Part shown: in pieces, positions 18,904 to 28,057 of the stretch | How positions within the stretch are numbered: the first letter of the stretch is position 1 | How the letters are laid out: each line of letters starts with the position of its first letter | DNA from: DATCDR01 sp036510575 | GTDB taxonomy: Bacteria; Actinomycetota; Acidimicrobiia; Acidimicrobiales; Bog-793 | Direction: 5' to 3' | Assembly (NCBI GenBank): GCA_036510575.1 | Contig: DATCDR010000115.1 | Coordinates: 1-61,486, forward strand | DNA length: 61,486 bases | Position numbers and translations under genes: made by a program | The notes under the pieces: model-generated | Databases searched by the model: none | Seen by the model: the letters and a program-made list of their open reading frames with translations, nothing else | Told to the model about the DNA's origin: nothing

Positions 18904-19329
18904 CTACCCCACTGCGATTCGCTCGAGGGCGATGACTGGAATCCGCCTCGAGGTCCGATTCTCGTAGTCATCGAAAACTGGATGCAAAGCCGCCTGACGC
19001 CGGTACAGCTGGTCGCGTTCGTCCCCCTCGAGAACGTGAGCAGTCGCCTCGAAATGATCCTCTCCGACCTCAACCGTGGCCACGCCAGCGGCCAGCAAGT
19101 TCTTGCACCAATCTGGATCCGTGTCCGCACCCTGATGCGACGCGAAAACAATGAAGCGATCACCGTCTGGCAAGAACCGCATCGGGTTCGTGAAGGTCTT
19201 CCCGCTCTTGCGTCCTTTCGTAGTCAGCAACAAGAGCGCGGCGCCTCGGAAATTCTCCTCGTCCACCTGACCACCGTGGGCTCGAAACTCCTCAGCCAGC
19301 AAGCGATTGCGCTCGTTCTGATCGACCAT
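18904..19329 (-). CDS. Deazaflavin (F420)-dependent nitroreductase family protein
   Basis: Ddn-type split-barrel protein expected to bind coenzyme F420 and reduce small molecules such as quinones or nitroaromatics. Characteristic pieces are ALLLLTTKGRKSGKTFTNPM, FIVFASHQGADTDPDWCKNL and FEATAHVLEGDERDQLYRRQ. The ATG at 19329 (141 residues) has GAGGAGGT seven bases before it, so I prefer it over a longer frame to 19416. It stands between the MBG gene and the sortase. Its presence implies F420 synthesis in the host. Confidence 0.9.
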   Translation of the reverse strand: MVDQNERNRLLAEEFRAHGGQVDEENFRGAALLLLTTKGRKSGKTFTNPMRFLPDGDRFIVFASHQGADTDPDWCKNLLAAGVATVEVGEDHFEATAHVLEGDERDQLYRRQAALHPVFDDYENRTSRRIPVIALERIAVG

Positions 19330-19588
19330 CGATACCTCCTCTTCAACGTAAGCCGACACGACCCGGCGGCCAGACAATTTCCGGTTGCATCTTATGAATT
19401 GAGCGCCAGTCGCCACGTGCCCAGTTCCGAACGCGACCTACAGGCCGTCGGTCCCTTGTGCGTACGATCCAAGGACGCTCGAATGCCTACGCGAGCAGAC
19501 GACGTATCTCGCTGACAGCTGGCCCTGTTCGATCGGTGTATCTATCGGTCCTACATGGAGCGATTTTAGACGTAACACCAAAGGTTGA

Positions 19589-19615
19589 GCTCTCCATGGT
19601 TGCCGAATGGAGAGC
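19589..19615. promoter_or_regulatory. Perfect 9-N9-9 inverted repeat upstream of the sortase
   Basis: GCTCTCCAT and ATGGAGAGC are exact complements separated by nine bases, the same geometry as CIRCE but a different sequence. It lies 167 bases before the sortase start and may be an operator. No protein can be named. Confidence 0.4.
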
Positions 19616-19781
19616 ATTCTCCGTCGGCCATCAGTGAGAAATACCAGGAACCTCGGATTCGTCTCTCTGATCGCGCGCGCGAATATCGGGCGAGGCGATG
19701 GCGGAGGTAATACAACCGGCAAGCTGGCTACGATTGGGAAGTGGGACATCTCGCGAACGTCGCTCCTGCTCTACGTACGCG

Positions 19782-20981
19782 ATGAGCAGCTCCTTTCACC
19801 TCAGTCGCCCGCGCGGCGGTTTGGTCCCCTGGATCCTGATCACCGTCGGGCTCGTTTTCTTGGCCGGCGCCGGGGTGTGGCAACTTCGGGAGTCGCTATG
19901 GATGTCTAACTACCACCGAGTAGGCAGCTCACTGACTCAGCAAGAGGAGAGTCGAATCGCAGCAGCTCGACTCGACGGCTCGGTAGCGGGAACAGCTGGC
20001 TCCTCGAATTCGGCACCGAGCGGATCAACCGCTACGCCGAGTCTCGATAGCGCTTCGAAAGGAAGTGGCTCGGCAGTCTCGTCCTGCGCGCAGCGTCCGA
20101 CAAGTGGACCACAAGGCCTGCTCAAGTTCCCAGAGCTCGGCGTCGTGGCTCCGATCGAACAGGGGTCCACCGACTCGGTTCTCGCCGTTGCCGTTGGCCA
20201 TGATCCATCCTCAGTCTGGCCGGGAACCAACGGCACCGCGGTCTTTCTCTCGCACGATGTGACCTACTTCGTCAACATTGGTCATCTCAAGCAAAACGAC
20301 ATCGTGAGTTACGTCTCCCCCTGCGCGAGCTACACCTACAAGGTGAGCACGAGCAAAGTCGTGCTCGCGGGCACGACGATCTACAACTCTCCAGGATCGA
20401 CGATCGATCTCGTTACTTGTTACCCGTCGAACGCACTCTTCTATACCAATCAACGCCTCGTCGTGTCACTCAGCTTGGTCAAGGCGAGCGTCACCAAGAC
20501 TTGGCACCCGCTGTCGATCTCGGACCACAACGTGCCGACGCTCGATGCCCGCCAGCCGACCGTCCCAGTACCGCCTCAGCTAGCCGCGCAAGGGCTCACG
20601 CTCGCTACCGACTACGCGCCGATGGGCACGCTTACAATTCTCGGTACCCCGGATTCACGATACGTACAGTCCCCCGCGGCGCTGCTTGCCCAGGATGCTG
20701 CGCTCGTGGCGTACTTCGGCGGTATCAAAACTCTTGCTGAGGGCCACCTGGATTGGTGGAAACAATTCGCTCCACATGTGTCACCTCCGAGCGCGTTGAT
20801 TGGCCACACCATCGGTGGATATACCAGCGCCGTGAATGTCTACATTGAAGCCAGCAACCTCTCCATCCGCGGCGTCATCATTCGAGATGACGTTCGGATC
20901 GGCGGCTCCTCTTATGCAATGCAAATCGGCATGGCGATCTCAAGCAAAAATGTCTTGACGATCACCTCATGGAAGGTCTAG
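19782..20981 (+). CDS. Sortase family transpeptidase
   Basis: Membrane-anchored cysteine transpeptidase that attaches surface proteins to the cell wall or to each other. Read from ATG 19782 it has 399 residues: a membrane helix at 13-33, a Ser/Gly/Thr linker to about 105, then the sortase barrel. Catalytic residues are H158 (FLSHDVTYF), C213 (LVTCYP) and R225 (YTNQRLVV). About 150 residues after the barrel are unusual for a sortase. Another ATG at 19698 is possible but adds a poor extension. The MBG surface protein nearby, ending TVHTGEPW-helix-RRRR, is the obvious candidate substrate. Confidence 0.85.
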   Translation: MSSSFHLSRPRGGLVPWILITVGLVFLAGAGVWQLRESLWMSNYHRVGSSLTQQEESRIAAARLDGSVAGTAGSSNSAPSGSTATPSLDSASKGSGSAVSSCAQRPTSGPQGLLKFPELGVVAPIEQGSTDSVLAVAVGHDPSSVWPGTNGTAVFLSHDVTYFVNIGHLKQNDIVSYVSPCASYTYKVSTSKVVLAGTTIYNSPGSTIDLVTCYPSNALFYTNQRLVVSLSLVKASVTKTWHPLSISDHNVPTLDARQPTVPVPPQLAAQGLTLATDYAPMGTLTILGTPDSRYVQSPAALLAQDAALVAYFGGIKTLAEGHLDWWKQFAPHVSPPSALIGHTIGGYTSAVNVYIEASNLSIRGVIIRDDVRIGGSSYAMQIGMAISSKNVLTITSWKV

Positions 20982-21114
20982 TCCCGACTCACTCGCTTCG
21001 GCGCCAGGCAAGCCGACCTCGGCTCCAAGGTGCTCATGGTCCTGCACAAAACTCCGACCACCTGAGATCCAAACCTGCTTCAGCTGGCCTGGAAGCCCGA
21101 AAAAGGGCCAGCGG

Positions 21115-21120
21115 TATACT
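21115..21120 (+). promoter_or_regulatory. -10 box of a probably leaderless transcript
   Basis: TATACT ends 7 nt before the ATG at 21128, so transcription should start at or next to the start codon. There is no visible ribosome site or -35. Leaderless mRNAs of this form are common in actinobacteria. Confidence 0.5.
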
Positions 21121-21127
21121 GCACTAA

Positions 21128-22060
21128 ATGGATACCGCTGAGCTGCTGGCGGCCGTTGAGCGGCGCATCGCAGAAACTACGCGCGACCGCGACCGGCTTG
21201 CCGAGGCGGTGGCTGCGCTCGACGACGAGACGCTGCAGTTAGCAAACGAGGCCGAGGTACTTGCTCGGGTTATTTCGAGATTTGCCGTCCAATCACCGTC
21301 GGAGGACGGCGGCGGCGGCGGTGAAGCAATGGCACCGAACAGTGAACCGCGAACATCGGCCATCGTCTGGCCAACAGGTCCGGGCTTTGACCAACCAATC
21401 AAGGCGAAAAAGCTCAAGGCCTGGGCGAAGTACAAGATGGAAGCCGCGGACTGGTATCTCGACACCCTCCTCGCGATGTCGCTACAACAGGGGCGAATCG
21501 ACCGAGTGCTCGGCGTCGAGATGGCTGTGGAAGGCGTTATCCACTCGCTATGTGCCGCGTTCGAAGTCATGATCTGCGCTCTGACGCAATCGATCGAAAA
21601 AGCTGCGGGAATCACGTCGGACCGTCGGACGCCACGCCACCTGGTCAGTTGGTCACAACTCGCCGCGGCCGCGAAGGTCTTCGACATCGACCTCGCGAGC
21701 ACGCTCAGCATCTCGTCTGCACTGCTCGGAGAGCACTCGGAGAACCCCGAGGGGCCCCTCGCGCAGCTTTTCGTCCTGCGACGTCATGCCGCCGTACAAG
21801 ATGTGCTGGTCGAGATGGCATCGACGGACGGCTCGGACGACGCCCTCGGCATCGAGATTCCGGGACGTGGTCCATTACCGCTTGTGGACTATCTATTCGA
21901 GGCGCGAAATCTCGTAGGAGAGCTTCTCGAGACGATCTTGCACGATATCGCTGACGCCAAAGCGGGCCGGCTCTACATTCCAGCGTCCAACGAACTACGC
22001 AAGCGTGCCGAGCAAGGCCTCGGCGTGATTCTGGCACCCGACGGATTGCTCGCCTCCTAG
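21128..22060 (+). CDS. Uncharacterised protein with N-terminal coiled coil
   Basis: 310 residues I do not recognise. Residues 1-50 (LLAAVERRIAETTRDRDRLA onward) should form a coiled coil. A short Gly/Ser linker follows (SPSEDGGGGGEA), then an all-alpha region of about 200 residues (WAKYKMEAADWYLDTLLAMS, then VEGVIHSLCAAFEVMICALT). The helical part is reminiscent of HEPN-like or other four-helix proteins, but no catalytic motif stands out. It is probably leaderless and stands alone between the sortase and a GAF-GGDEF gene. Confidence 0.7.
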   Translation: MDTAELLAAVERRIAETTRDRDRLAEAVAALDDETLQLANEAEVLARVISRFAVQSPSEDGGGGGEAMAPNSEPRTSAIVWPTGPGFDQPIKAKKLKAWAKYKMEAADWYLDTLLAMSLQQGRIDRVLGVEMAVEGVIHSLCAAFEVMICALTQSIEKAAGITSDRRTPRHLVSWSQLAAAAKVFDIDLASTLSISSALLGEHSENPEGPLAQLFVLRRHAAVQDVLVEMASTDGSDDALGIEIPGRGPLPLVDYLFEARNLVGELLETILHDIADAKAGRLYIPASNELRKRAEQGLGVILAPDGLLAS

Positions 22061-22135
22061 GCCCAACTCTGGTCCGAGAGGGCCAAGAGGCATCGCTTGA
22101 GCGCCGCCGCGCATTTTCACCCGGCTTGATCATGC

Positions 22136-22176
22136 CGTGTCGATCTACTCCGATCAGGTCGTGTCGATCTACTCCG
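22136..22176 (+). repeat. Two direct 17-bp repeats at 24-bp spacing
   Basis: CGTGTCGATCTACTCCG occurs at 22136-22152 and again at 22160-22176. A small GC-rich dyad around CCGCTTCAGCGG follows at once. The pair lies in the 260-bp gap before a GAF-GGDEF gene and could bind a dimeric regulator. Confidence 0.7.
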
Positions 22177-22321
22177 GGACCCCGCCGCTTCAGCGGTCCC
22201 AAATCCCAGCAATCAGGGAAAAGTTCTCAAACCCCAGTCGAGACGTGTCGTTACAACTTCCGAACGGGAGTGAGAGACCGGAGTCTTGGCTTTGGAACTT
22301 GCAGAAGAGGGTGTGCCGTAC

Positions 22322-23287
22322 ATGCCAACAAATTCGATCAAGCGATCTGCCAGGCGAATCACGCCGGTACTGCCTCCCGACGAAGCTCGACGACTGGCGA
22401 CGCTGTACTTTCTCGACATTCTCGACAGCCCGCCGCAGGAGCAATTCGACCGGATCGCTCGAATGGCCCAGCGACTCTTCACCGTCCCGATGGCAGCGAT
22501 CAGCTTCGTCGACGCTGAAAGGGACTGGTTCAAGTCCTGCATCGGACTCAACCTTCTCGAACTACCTCGTGACCTTTCCTTCGCTAGTCACACCATCTTG
22601 AGTCGGGAGACCTTCATCGTCGAGGACGCGACAGTCGACCTTCGCTTCTTCGACAACCCGCTCGTAAGGGAGTCCCCCGAGATTCGCTTCTATGCCGGCA
22701 CCCCGATCAAGGCGTCCAATGGCGTCAACATCGGTGCACTCAGCATCATGGACTCGGTGCCTCGTACATTGACCGATTTCGAGCGCACCGCGCTTCGCGA
22801 TCTGGCCGCTGCCGTCGAGTACGACATCGGCGCTGGCGAGCTCAAGCTCGTCGACCCGCTGACCGGTCTCATGAACTCGCGCGGGCTGAGCTTGATCGCA
22901 AGTCACATCGTGCCGCGCGTCAGCCGGGATGGTCAGGCGATGAGCATGTTGTTCATCGATGTCAAGGGCCTTGCTGGCATCAACGAGCGATTTGGGCGAG
23001 CGTCCGGCGACGCGGCGCTCTTGATGATCGCGGCCGTACTTCGAGAGACGCTCCGAGGAGCGGACATTCCTGCTCGCATGCGCGGCGACGATTTCGCGGT
23101 CCTCCTTCCTGACACCGAAGAGACCGAGCTCTCCGTGGTGATCGAACGGATAGAAAACGAATTGAAAGAGCGCATGCAGCTTCGACCGGCGCTGTTTGGC
23201 GCCACCGTCCGGATCTCTCGGGCGACAATCGACCCTTCGGCCGAAGACTTCAGCCTCGAAGGACTCATCTCTCGCGGCGCTTCGTAG
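22322..23287 (+). CDS. GAF-GGDEF protein with degenerate diguanylate cyclase site
   Basis: 321 residues. A GAF sensor domain (about 35-165, LYFLDILDSPPQEQFDRIAR is typical) is joined to a GGDEF domain. The latter keeps DPLTG (178-182) and the inhibitory c-di-GMP site RGAD (245-248), but its signature is RGDDF (254-258) instead of GGDEF, with Asp in place of the metal-binding Glu. The last helix of the fold, normally ending in a YxAKxxGRN motif, is missing. This suggests a c-di-GMP receptor or a weak enzyme rather than a standard cyclase. The ATG at 22322 is chosen; ribosome site weak. Confidence 0.82.
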   Translation: MPTNSIKRSARRITPVLPPDEARRLATLYFLDILDSPPQEQFDRIARMAQRLFTVPMAAISFVDAERDWFKSCIGLNLLELPRDLSFASHTILSRETFIVEDATVDLRFFDNPLVRESPEIRFYAGTPIKASNGVNIGALSIMDSVPRTLTDFERTALRDLAAAVEYDIGAGELKLVDPLTGLMNSRGLSLIASHIVPRVSRDGQAMSMLFIDVKGLAGINERFGRASGDAALLMIAAVLRETLRGADIPARMRGDDFAVLLPDTEETELSVVIERIENELKERMQLRPALFGATVRISRATIDPSAEDFSLEGLISRGAS

Positions 23288-23491
23288 AACGCGGGTACGG
23301 CGACACCGGTTGCGTTTCGAATCCTGTGCGAGGAGTCGCGGCTCGTGGGATCCGGCCCCTGGCGTCCCGCAACCGTCGATGGCAGCAACCGCCGATCTAT
23401 GACCTCGTTTGGAACGGCGTGGCCGCTGAACATCGCAATTTCTGAAGCACCAATCATCGACTCGCGCCAGAGCGTCGACCATGATGGAGGT

Positions 23492-24277
23492 GTGAAGGTC
23501 CTGATCGCGCTTATTTTTGCAGTGTATGGGCTCGTGATCGGGTCGTTCCTCAACGTGGTCATCGACAGGGTCCCTAAGCGGGAATCAGTAGTCCGGCCTC
23601 GCTCGCGATGTCCTCAATGCGATGCCGCGATCTCGTCTCGCGACAACATCCCGCTGCTTTCCTGGCTTCTTCTGCACGGTCGCTGTCGCTCGTGTGGGCT
23701 ACCTATCTCAGTGCACTATCCGTTAGTCGAAGCCGGAACCGCGATCGTATTCGGCGTCACCGCGGCCCACTTCGGCGCCGGATGGAATCTCGCGATCTAC
23801 CTCGTGCTCTTCGTGGGTCTCATTCCGCTCGCAGTGATCGACGGCTACCAACGACTGCTGCCGATCCGTGTGCTGTACCCGGTACTTGCGACCACGATCG
23901 CGCTACTCCTCGCCGACACCCTTGATCACCACGATTGGCGACGGTTACTCGTCGCTGCCGCCTGTGGCGCGGTGTGGTTCGGGGCGTACTTTGTGCTCAA
24001 TCTTCTTCGTCCCGACGCGCTCGGATTCGGAGACGTCCGGCTCGTCGGACTGTTGGGACTGTCTGTCGGCTGGCTAGGCGTATCCGTCGTCTTCATCGCC
24101 TTCTTCGCTTCCAACCTTCTCGGAATCGTCTGCGCGCTCGTGATGTTGGCGCTGCAAAAAGCACATCGGGACACGCCGATCCCCTACGGCGTATTCCTCG
24201 CGCTCGGCGCCGGCGTTGCGGTTCTGGTCGGCCCTTCCATCGTCAGCCACATCCCGATTCTCCAGGGCCACCGATGA
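23492..24277 (+). CDS. pilD: Prepilin peptidase (A24 aspartic protease)
   Basis: Membrane protease that cleaves the leader of type IV prepilins and methylates the new N terminus. From GTG 23492 it has 261 residues. The N-terminal methylase-like domain holds C40/C43 and C65/C68 (RCPQCDAA, RCRSCGLP). The catalytic aspartates are D117 (AVIDGYQRLLP) and D181 in the GFGD motif. Several membrane helices follow. The GTG is preceded by GGAGG at very short spacing, so an ATG at 23399 remains possible. It overlaps the hybrid kinase by ATGA. Its substrate should be the pilin at about 32 kb. Confidence 0.92.
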   Translation: MKVLIALIFAVYGLVIGSFLNVVIDRVPKRESVVRPRSRCPQCDAAISSRDNIPLLSWLLLHGRCRSCGLPISVHYPLVEAGTAIVFGVTAAHFGAGWNLAIYLVLFVGLIPLAVIDGYQRLLPIRVLYPVLATTIALLLADTLDHHDWRRLLVAAACGAVWFGAYFVLNLLRPDALGFGDVRLVGLLGLSVGWLGVSVVFIAFFASNLLGIVCALVMLALQKAHRDTPIPYGVFLALGAGVAVLVGPSIVSHIPILQGHR

Positions 24278-27200
24278 GATCTCGATCGCGTACCGCGCTG
24301 CCGAGGTGGCTCTTTTACTTCGCTATCGCTGCCTCGTGGCTGCTCGGTGCGGAGATCGTCGTCCTTACTGTTGCGCGCCGATCTCTCCCAGGCCGACTTC
24401 CGACCTTCGCAGGGTGGCTGTTCGTCGCAGCAGTAGCGATGTCTGTTGCCGCAATCGCACGACTGGAGATGTCCGGGAAACACCGCACACGCACGCTGCT
24501 CGAACAGCTCGAGGAGGCTCTCAGTTCGATCACGGCACTCACGGAGACGTCACTGAACTCACTGGAGCTGTCCGAGCTGCTCGAACGCATCCTCGAACGC
24601 CTCGTAACCGTGCTCCACAGTGAAGTCGCGATCATCTTCATACTCTCGGATTCACGACGCGAGCTGCAAGCGATTGCTGCCCGCGGCATGGACGCGACGG
24701 ACCTCACGATTGACCTCTCAATCGATGAGGGACTGCTCGACGATGTGTTCGTGACGGCCGCATCTGCAGCCACCACCGATGAACGCGCCCTGAGACTGCT
24801 TCGCGAACGCACCGGGCTCCCACTGCTTAGCGCCGCGGCGTGCCCGATTCTCATCGAGGGCCGTCTGATCGGTGTGTGCGCGACCGCCACGACGCTTCCG
24901 AAGCGCTTCGACGAACGAGAGCTGCATCTCATGCAACTCGTCGCCGACCGTTCAGGGCTCGGCATAGAACGAAAGCGACTCGACGAAGCCGAGCGGAGCG
25001 CACGCCTCGATGTGCAACGAAGTCAGCGATACGCGATCGTGCTGGCGTCTGCGAGCGCCGCCCTCTCGACTGCTCGCGACAATTTTCAACCGAATCTCTC
25101 GACGCTGGTCGACATTGTCGTGCCAGCCTTTAGCGACTGGTGCGCAATCGACCTACGCGACGACACTGGCAACCTCCGCCGCCTCGCGGTTCGTCACGCG
25201 ACGGACCGCAGCAGCGCCGCAAGCGACGAGCTCAGACTGCGCGTACCGATGATCGACGCCATGACGACGCGAGCGGTAGAAACGGGCGCCATCCAACTTT
25301 CGGCGTCGTTCACGACACCTACGTCAATGCAGCGAGATCTCCCACCGATGCGACCGGTAATCGACCCAACTCCGTGGATCACGGTACCAATGACGATCGG
25401 CTCGGGATCGATCGGAGCGATCACGTTCGCCTTCGACGGCGGGGAACCGGCGACGAACAACGACATGGTCATCACCGCGCAGGACCTCGCACGACGCTCA
25501 GCTATTTCTATCGAGCGAGTGCTCTTCTACCGCGAGGCACAAGAGGTCGCCGAGCACTCCACCCGGGTCGCCCACCAACTCCAGGCACTTCTCGACGCTT
25601 CACTACAGCTCTCCCGACTAACCGACGACGGCGCAGTGATCGCCGCCATCGCCGAGTGCGCGCTCGCCATCTGCGACGCCAACGGCGCGCTCGTCGTCGT
25701 CACGCCAATCGGCCAGCCGCAGCTACGGGCTCTTGCACAACGCGATGAGTCGGTCCGCGTCGGCGACGGCGAGCTCACCCCGTCTACTGTCGAGCTTCCT
25801 GCCGACCTCCACATGCTCTCGGGCCCGACACGCCTCGGCGCAATGCTCGCGACGCCGATCATCGGGGTCACCGGCGAGCACCTCGGTACGCTTTCGATCT
25901 GGCACGACGACGCCAAGGAGTTCTCGAAGGAGGACGAAACGGTCCTCACGCTGCTCGCCCAGACGAGCTCGACCACACTCGCGAGCGTCGAGCTCTACCG
26001 AACGATTCAAGCAAGCGAGGCGCGGTGGCGCACGCTGATCGAGACGGCACCAATCGGCGTGATGGAGGTCGACCCACACGGGAGCGTGCGCTGGGCGAAT
26101 CGCTCGGCACAGGAGATCTTCGCCAGAAGCAGCTTGCTTATCGGCCGGGACATGAGCAGCGCGACCGGCCAACGAAGCGGCGTCACCCAGCTCGAGAATC
26201 TCTGGCTTCGAGCCTCGACCGGGGCCGAAGTCCGCGACCGCGAGCTCATCGGTGTCCGAATCGGCGATGTGACACGCGACCTCCTCGTATCGGTAGTGCC
26301 ACTGTTCTCCTCGGAGAACCAGGTCCAGGGCATCTTGACCCTGGTTGCTGACATCAGCGATCGGCGAAGGCTCGAGGGTGAGCTCCAGCAGGCCCAGCGG
26401 ATGGAAGCGCTCGGACAGCTGGCCGGCAACGTCGCGCACGACTTCAACAATCTCTTGACACTGATATCTGGCTACACCGAGTTGATGCGTGCCCACGTCG
26501 GCAGCGACGTGCGGCTCATCGACCTGGTCGGCAATATTCAAGGCGTCACCGATCGGGCGGCGCTGCTCACCGGTCGACTGCTCACGATCAGTCGCCACCA
26601 GAGCTCTCATCCGCGAACGCTCAGTCCTGCGACCGCGCTCCGATCGATGCGGGAGGTGCTCGGAAAAATTCTCGGCAGTGGGATCCAAATCGCCTACGAG
26701 TTCACCGACGAGGACGGCCACGTATCGATAGATCCGGGCTACTTCGACCAGATCATCTTGAATCTCGCCGTCAACGCGCGAGACGCGATGCCAAATGGAG
26801 GGACCTTCAGCATTCTGTTGGACAAGGAGCGAATCGGCCCAACCGATACTGCACGGCTTGGGGTACGGCGCGGCGAAAGTATCGAGCTCGTGATCAGCGA
26901 TACCGGGACCGGCATGGACGCCGAGACACTGGCCCGCTGTTTCGAACCGTTCTTCACCACCAAGGAGGCATCAAAAGGCACCGGACTCGGCCTGGCGGCA
27001 GTTCGCGGTGTCGTCGTTGAGTCGGGTGGGACAATCCAGGTGCGAAGCGTGCCGGGCATCGGCACGTCATTCACCATTCACCTCCCATCCGTCGGCGCAC
27101 CGATCGAGGAGCTTCCAGTCGCGCGAAAAGACGACAAGAAGATCAGTCACTCACACTTTTCGATCCTCATCGCTGAGGATGACGACACGCTTCGATCCAT

Positions 27201-27546
27201 GATCGAAAAGGTGCTGACGCTCGCCGGCTACCAGGTAGTGGGTGCTCCAGCGGGAGATCTCGCCTTCGAGCTCGCCAAGTCACACGCCGGCACGATCGAC
27301 TTGTTGATCACCGACGTCACGATGCCGGGTATGACCGGTCCCGAGCTGGCCAAAGCGGTGACGAAACAGTCCCCAGATACCGCTGTGCTCTTCATCTCGA
27401 CCGATCCGGCGGGCGTATCAATGGTGGACCTGAACGGGCGCGAGACCTCGTTCATGGCAAAGCCGTTTCGGCCAAGTGAGCTCGTCGATCGAGTCGAGTC
27501 CATACTCGGCGTGCCCGACCCAGTGGTCGCGTCGAAGACGGAGTGA
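24274..27546 (+). CDS. Hybrid sensor histidine kinase (2TM-GAFs-PAS-HisKA-HATPase-REC)
   Basis: 1090 residues. Two membrane helices (about 10-65) precede three GAF-like domains (about 90-240, 265-430, 440-590) and a PAS domain (about 590-710). HisKA has the phosphoacceptor H722 in NVAHDFNNLL. The HATPase shows NLAVNARDAMPNGG, ISDTGTGMD and GTGLGLAAVRGV. A C-terminal receiver has D1014 (LLITDVTMPG). The DFNNLL form is typical of hybrid kinases. It overlaps pilD by four bases, which ties it to pilus regulation; no separate partner is encoded directly downstream on this strand. Confidence 0.92.
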   Translation: MRSRSRTALPRWLFYFAIAASWLLGAEIVVLTVARRSLPGRLPTFAGWLFVAAVAMSVAAIARLEMSGKHRTRTLLEQLEEALSSITALTETSLNSLELSELLERILERLVTVLHSEVAIIFILSDSRRELQAIAARGMDATDLTIDLSIDEGLLDDVFVTAASAATTDERALRLLRERTGLPLLSAAACPILIEGRLIGVCATATTLPKRFDERELHLMQLVADRSGLGIERKRLDEAERSARLDVQRSQRYAIVLASASAALSTARDNFQPNLSTLVDIVVPAFSDWCAIDLRDDTGNLRRLAVRHATDRSSAASDELRLRVPMIDAMTTRAVETGAIQLSASFTTPTSMQRDLPPMRPVIDPTPWITVPMTIGSGSIGAITFAFDGGEPATNNDMVITAQDLARRSAISIERVLFYREAQEVAEHSTRVAHQLQALLDASLQLSRLTDDGAVIAAIAECALAICDANGALVVVTPIGQPQLRALAQRDESVRVGDGELTPSTVELPADLHMLSGPTRLGAMLATPIIGVTGEHLGTLSIWHDDAKEFSKEDETVLTLLAQTSSTTLASVELYRTIQASEARWRTLIETAPIGVMEVDPHGSVRWANRSAQEIFARSSLLIGRDMSSATGQRSGVTQLENLWLRASTGAEVRDRELIGVRIGDVTRDLLVSVVPLFSSENQVQGILTLVADISDRRRLEGELQQAQRMEALGQLAGNVAHDFNNLLTLISGYTELMRAHVGSDVRLIDLVGNIQGVTDRAALLTGRLLTISRHQSSHPRTLSPATALRSMREVLGKILGSGIQIAYEFTDEDGHVSIDPGYFDQIILNLAVNARDAMPNGGTFSILLDKERIGPTDTARLGVRRGESIELVISDTGTGMDAETLARCFEPFFTTKEASKGTGLGLAAVRGVVVESGGTIQVRSVPGIGTSFTIHLPSVGAPIEELPVARKDDKKISHSHFSILIAEDDDTLRSMIEKVLTLAGYQVVGAPAGDLAFELAKSHAGTIDLLITDVTMPGMTGPELAKAVTKQSPDTAVLFISTDPAGVSMVDLNGRETSFMAKPFRPSELVDRVESILGVPDPVVASKTE

Positions 27547-27576
27547 ACTGAGCGATGCTCGGTTCGGCTCGTCTGG

Positions 27577-27915
27577 TTAGTCGTCGGGGTTGAATCCCTT
27601 GTTGGAGAGACGCTCACGAGCAACTTTCAGCTCATCCTCGGAGTAGAGCTCCCGGAACTCCGGTCGAAGCACGATTGCCTCGACACTGATCTCGAGACGG
27701 CCCATCTCCCAAAGCCGCGTGAAGCTCCCGCTGGCGAACTTGCTCTTCAAGTGACGGTGAGTCATTGCGACCGCGCCATACTCGTCGAGACCTTCCCGGT
27801 CTCCAAAGCCCATGTGACCGAGCGTCTCATACGTTTCGTTTACCGTTCGGCGAAGGCGTCGTAGCAGCTCAGCGTCGCTCGGCTCGCTCGGCGTAGGACT
27901 CACAACTTCACTCAT
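27577..27915 (-). CDS. Uncharacterised small protein
   Basis: 112 residues from ATG 27915 (an in-frame ATG at 27930 adds five). It is mostly helical and charged: DAELLRRLRRTVNETYETLG, then MTHRHLKSKFASGSFTRLWE and YSEDELKVARERLSNKGFNP. I do not recognise a family. It is convergent with the hybrid kinase, 30 bases apart, and lies downstream of the OmpR-type regulator on the same strand. Confidence 0.6.
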   Translation of the reverse strand: MSEVVSPTPSEPSDAELLRRLRRTVNETYETLGHMGFGDREGLDEYGAVAMTHRHLKSKFASGSFTRLWEMGRLEISVEAIVLRPEFRELYSEDELKVARERLSNKGFNPDD

Positions 27916-28057
27916 CGGCGTGCTACCCATCTCCGCTTATCGTGAGGTCCGAGGACCGGTTGTCCGACTTGGATCCTATTCCTCTCGATCGAACGCGACG
28001 CGGCACAGCCCATCGCTTACGGACCACTCCGCCACACCCGCAAGCCGGCGCGTGGTG

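Noticed and set aside
23399..23491. N-terminal extension of the prepilin peptidase from ATG 23399.
   Set aside because: The 31 added residues do not look like a peptidase N terminus; the GTG at 23492 gives the family start, though its ribosome site is close.
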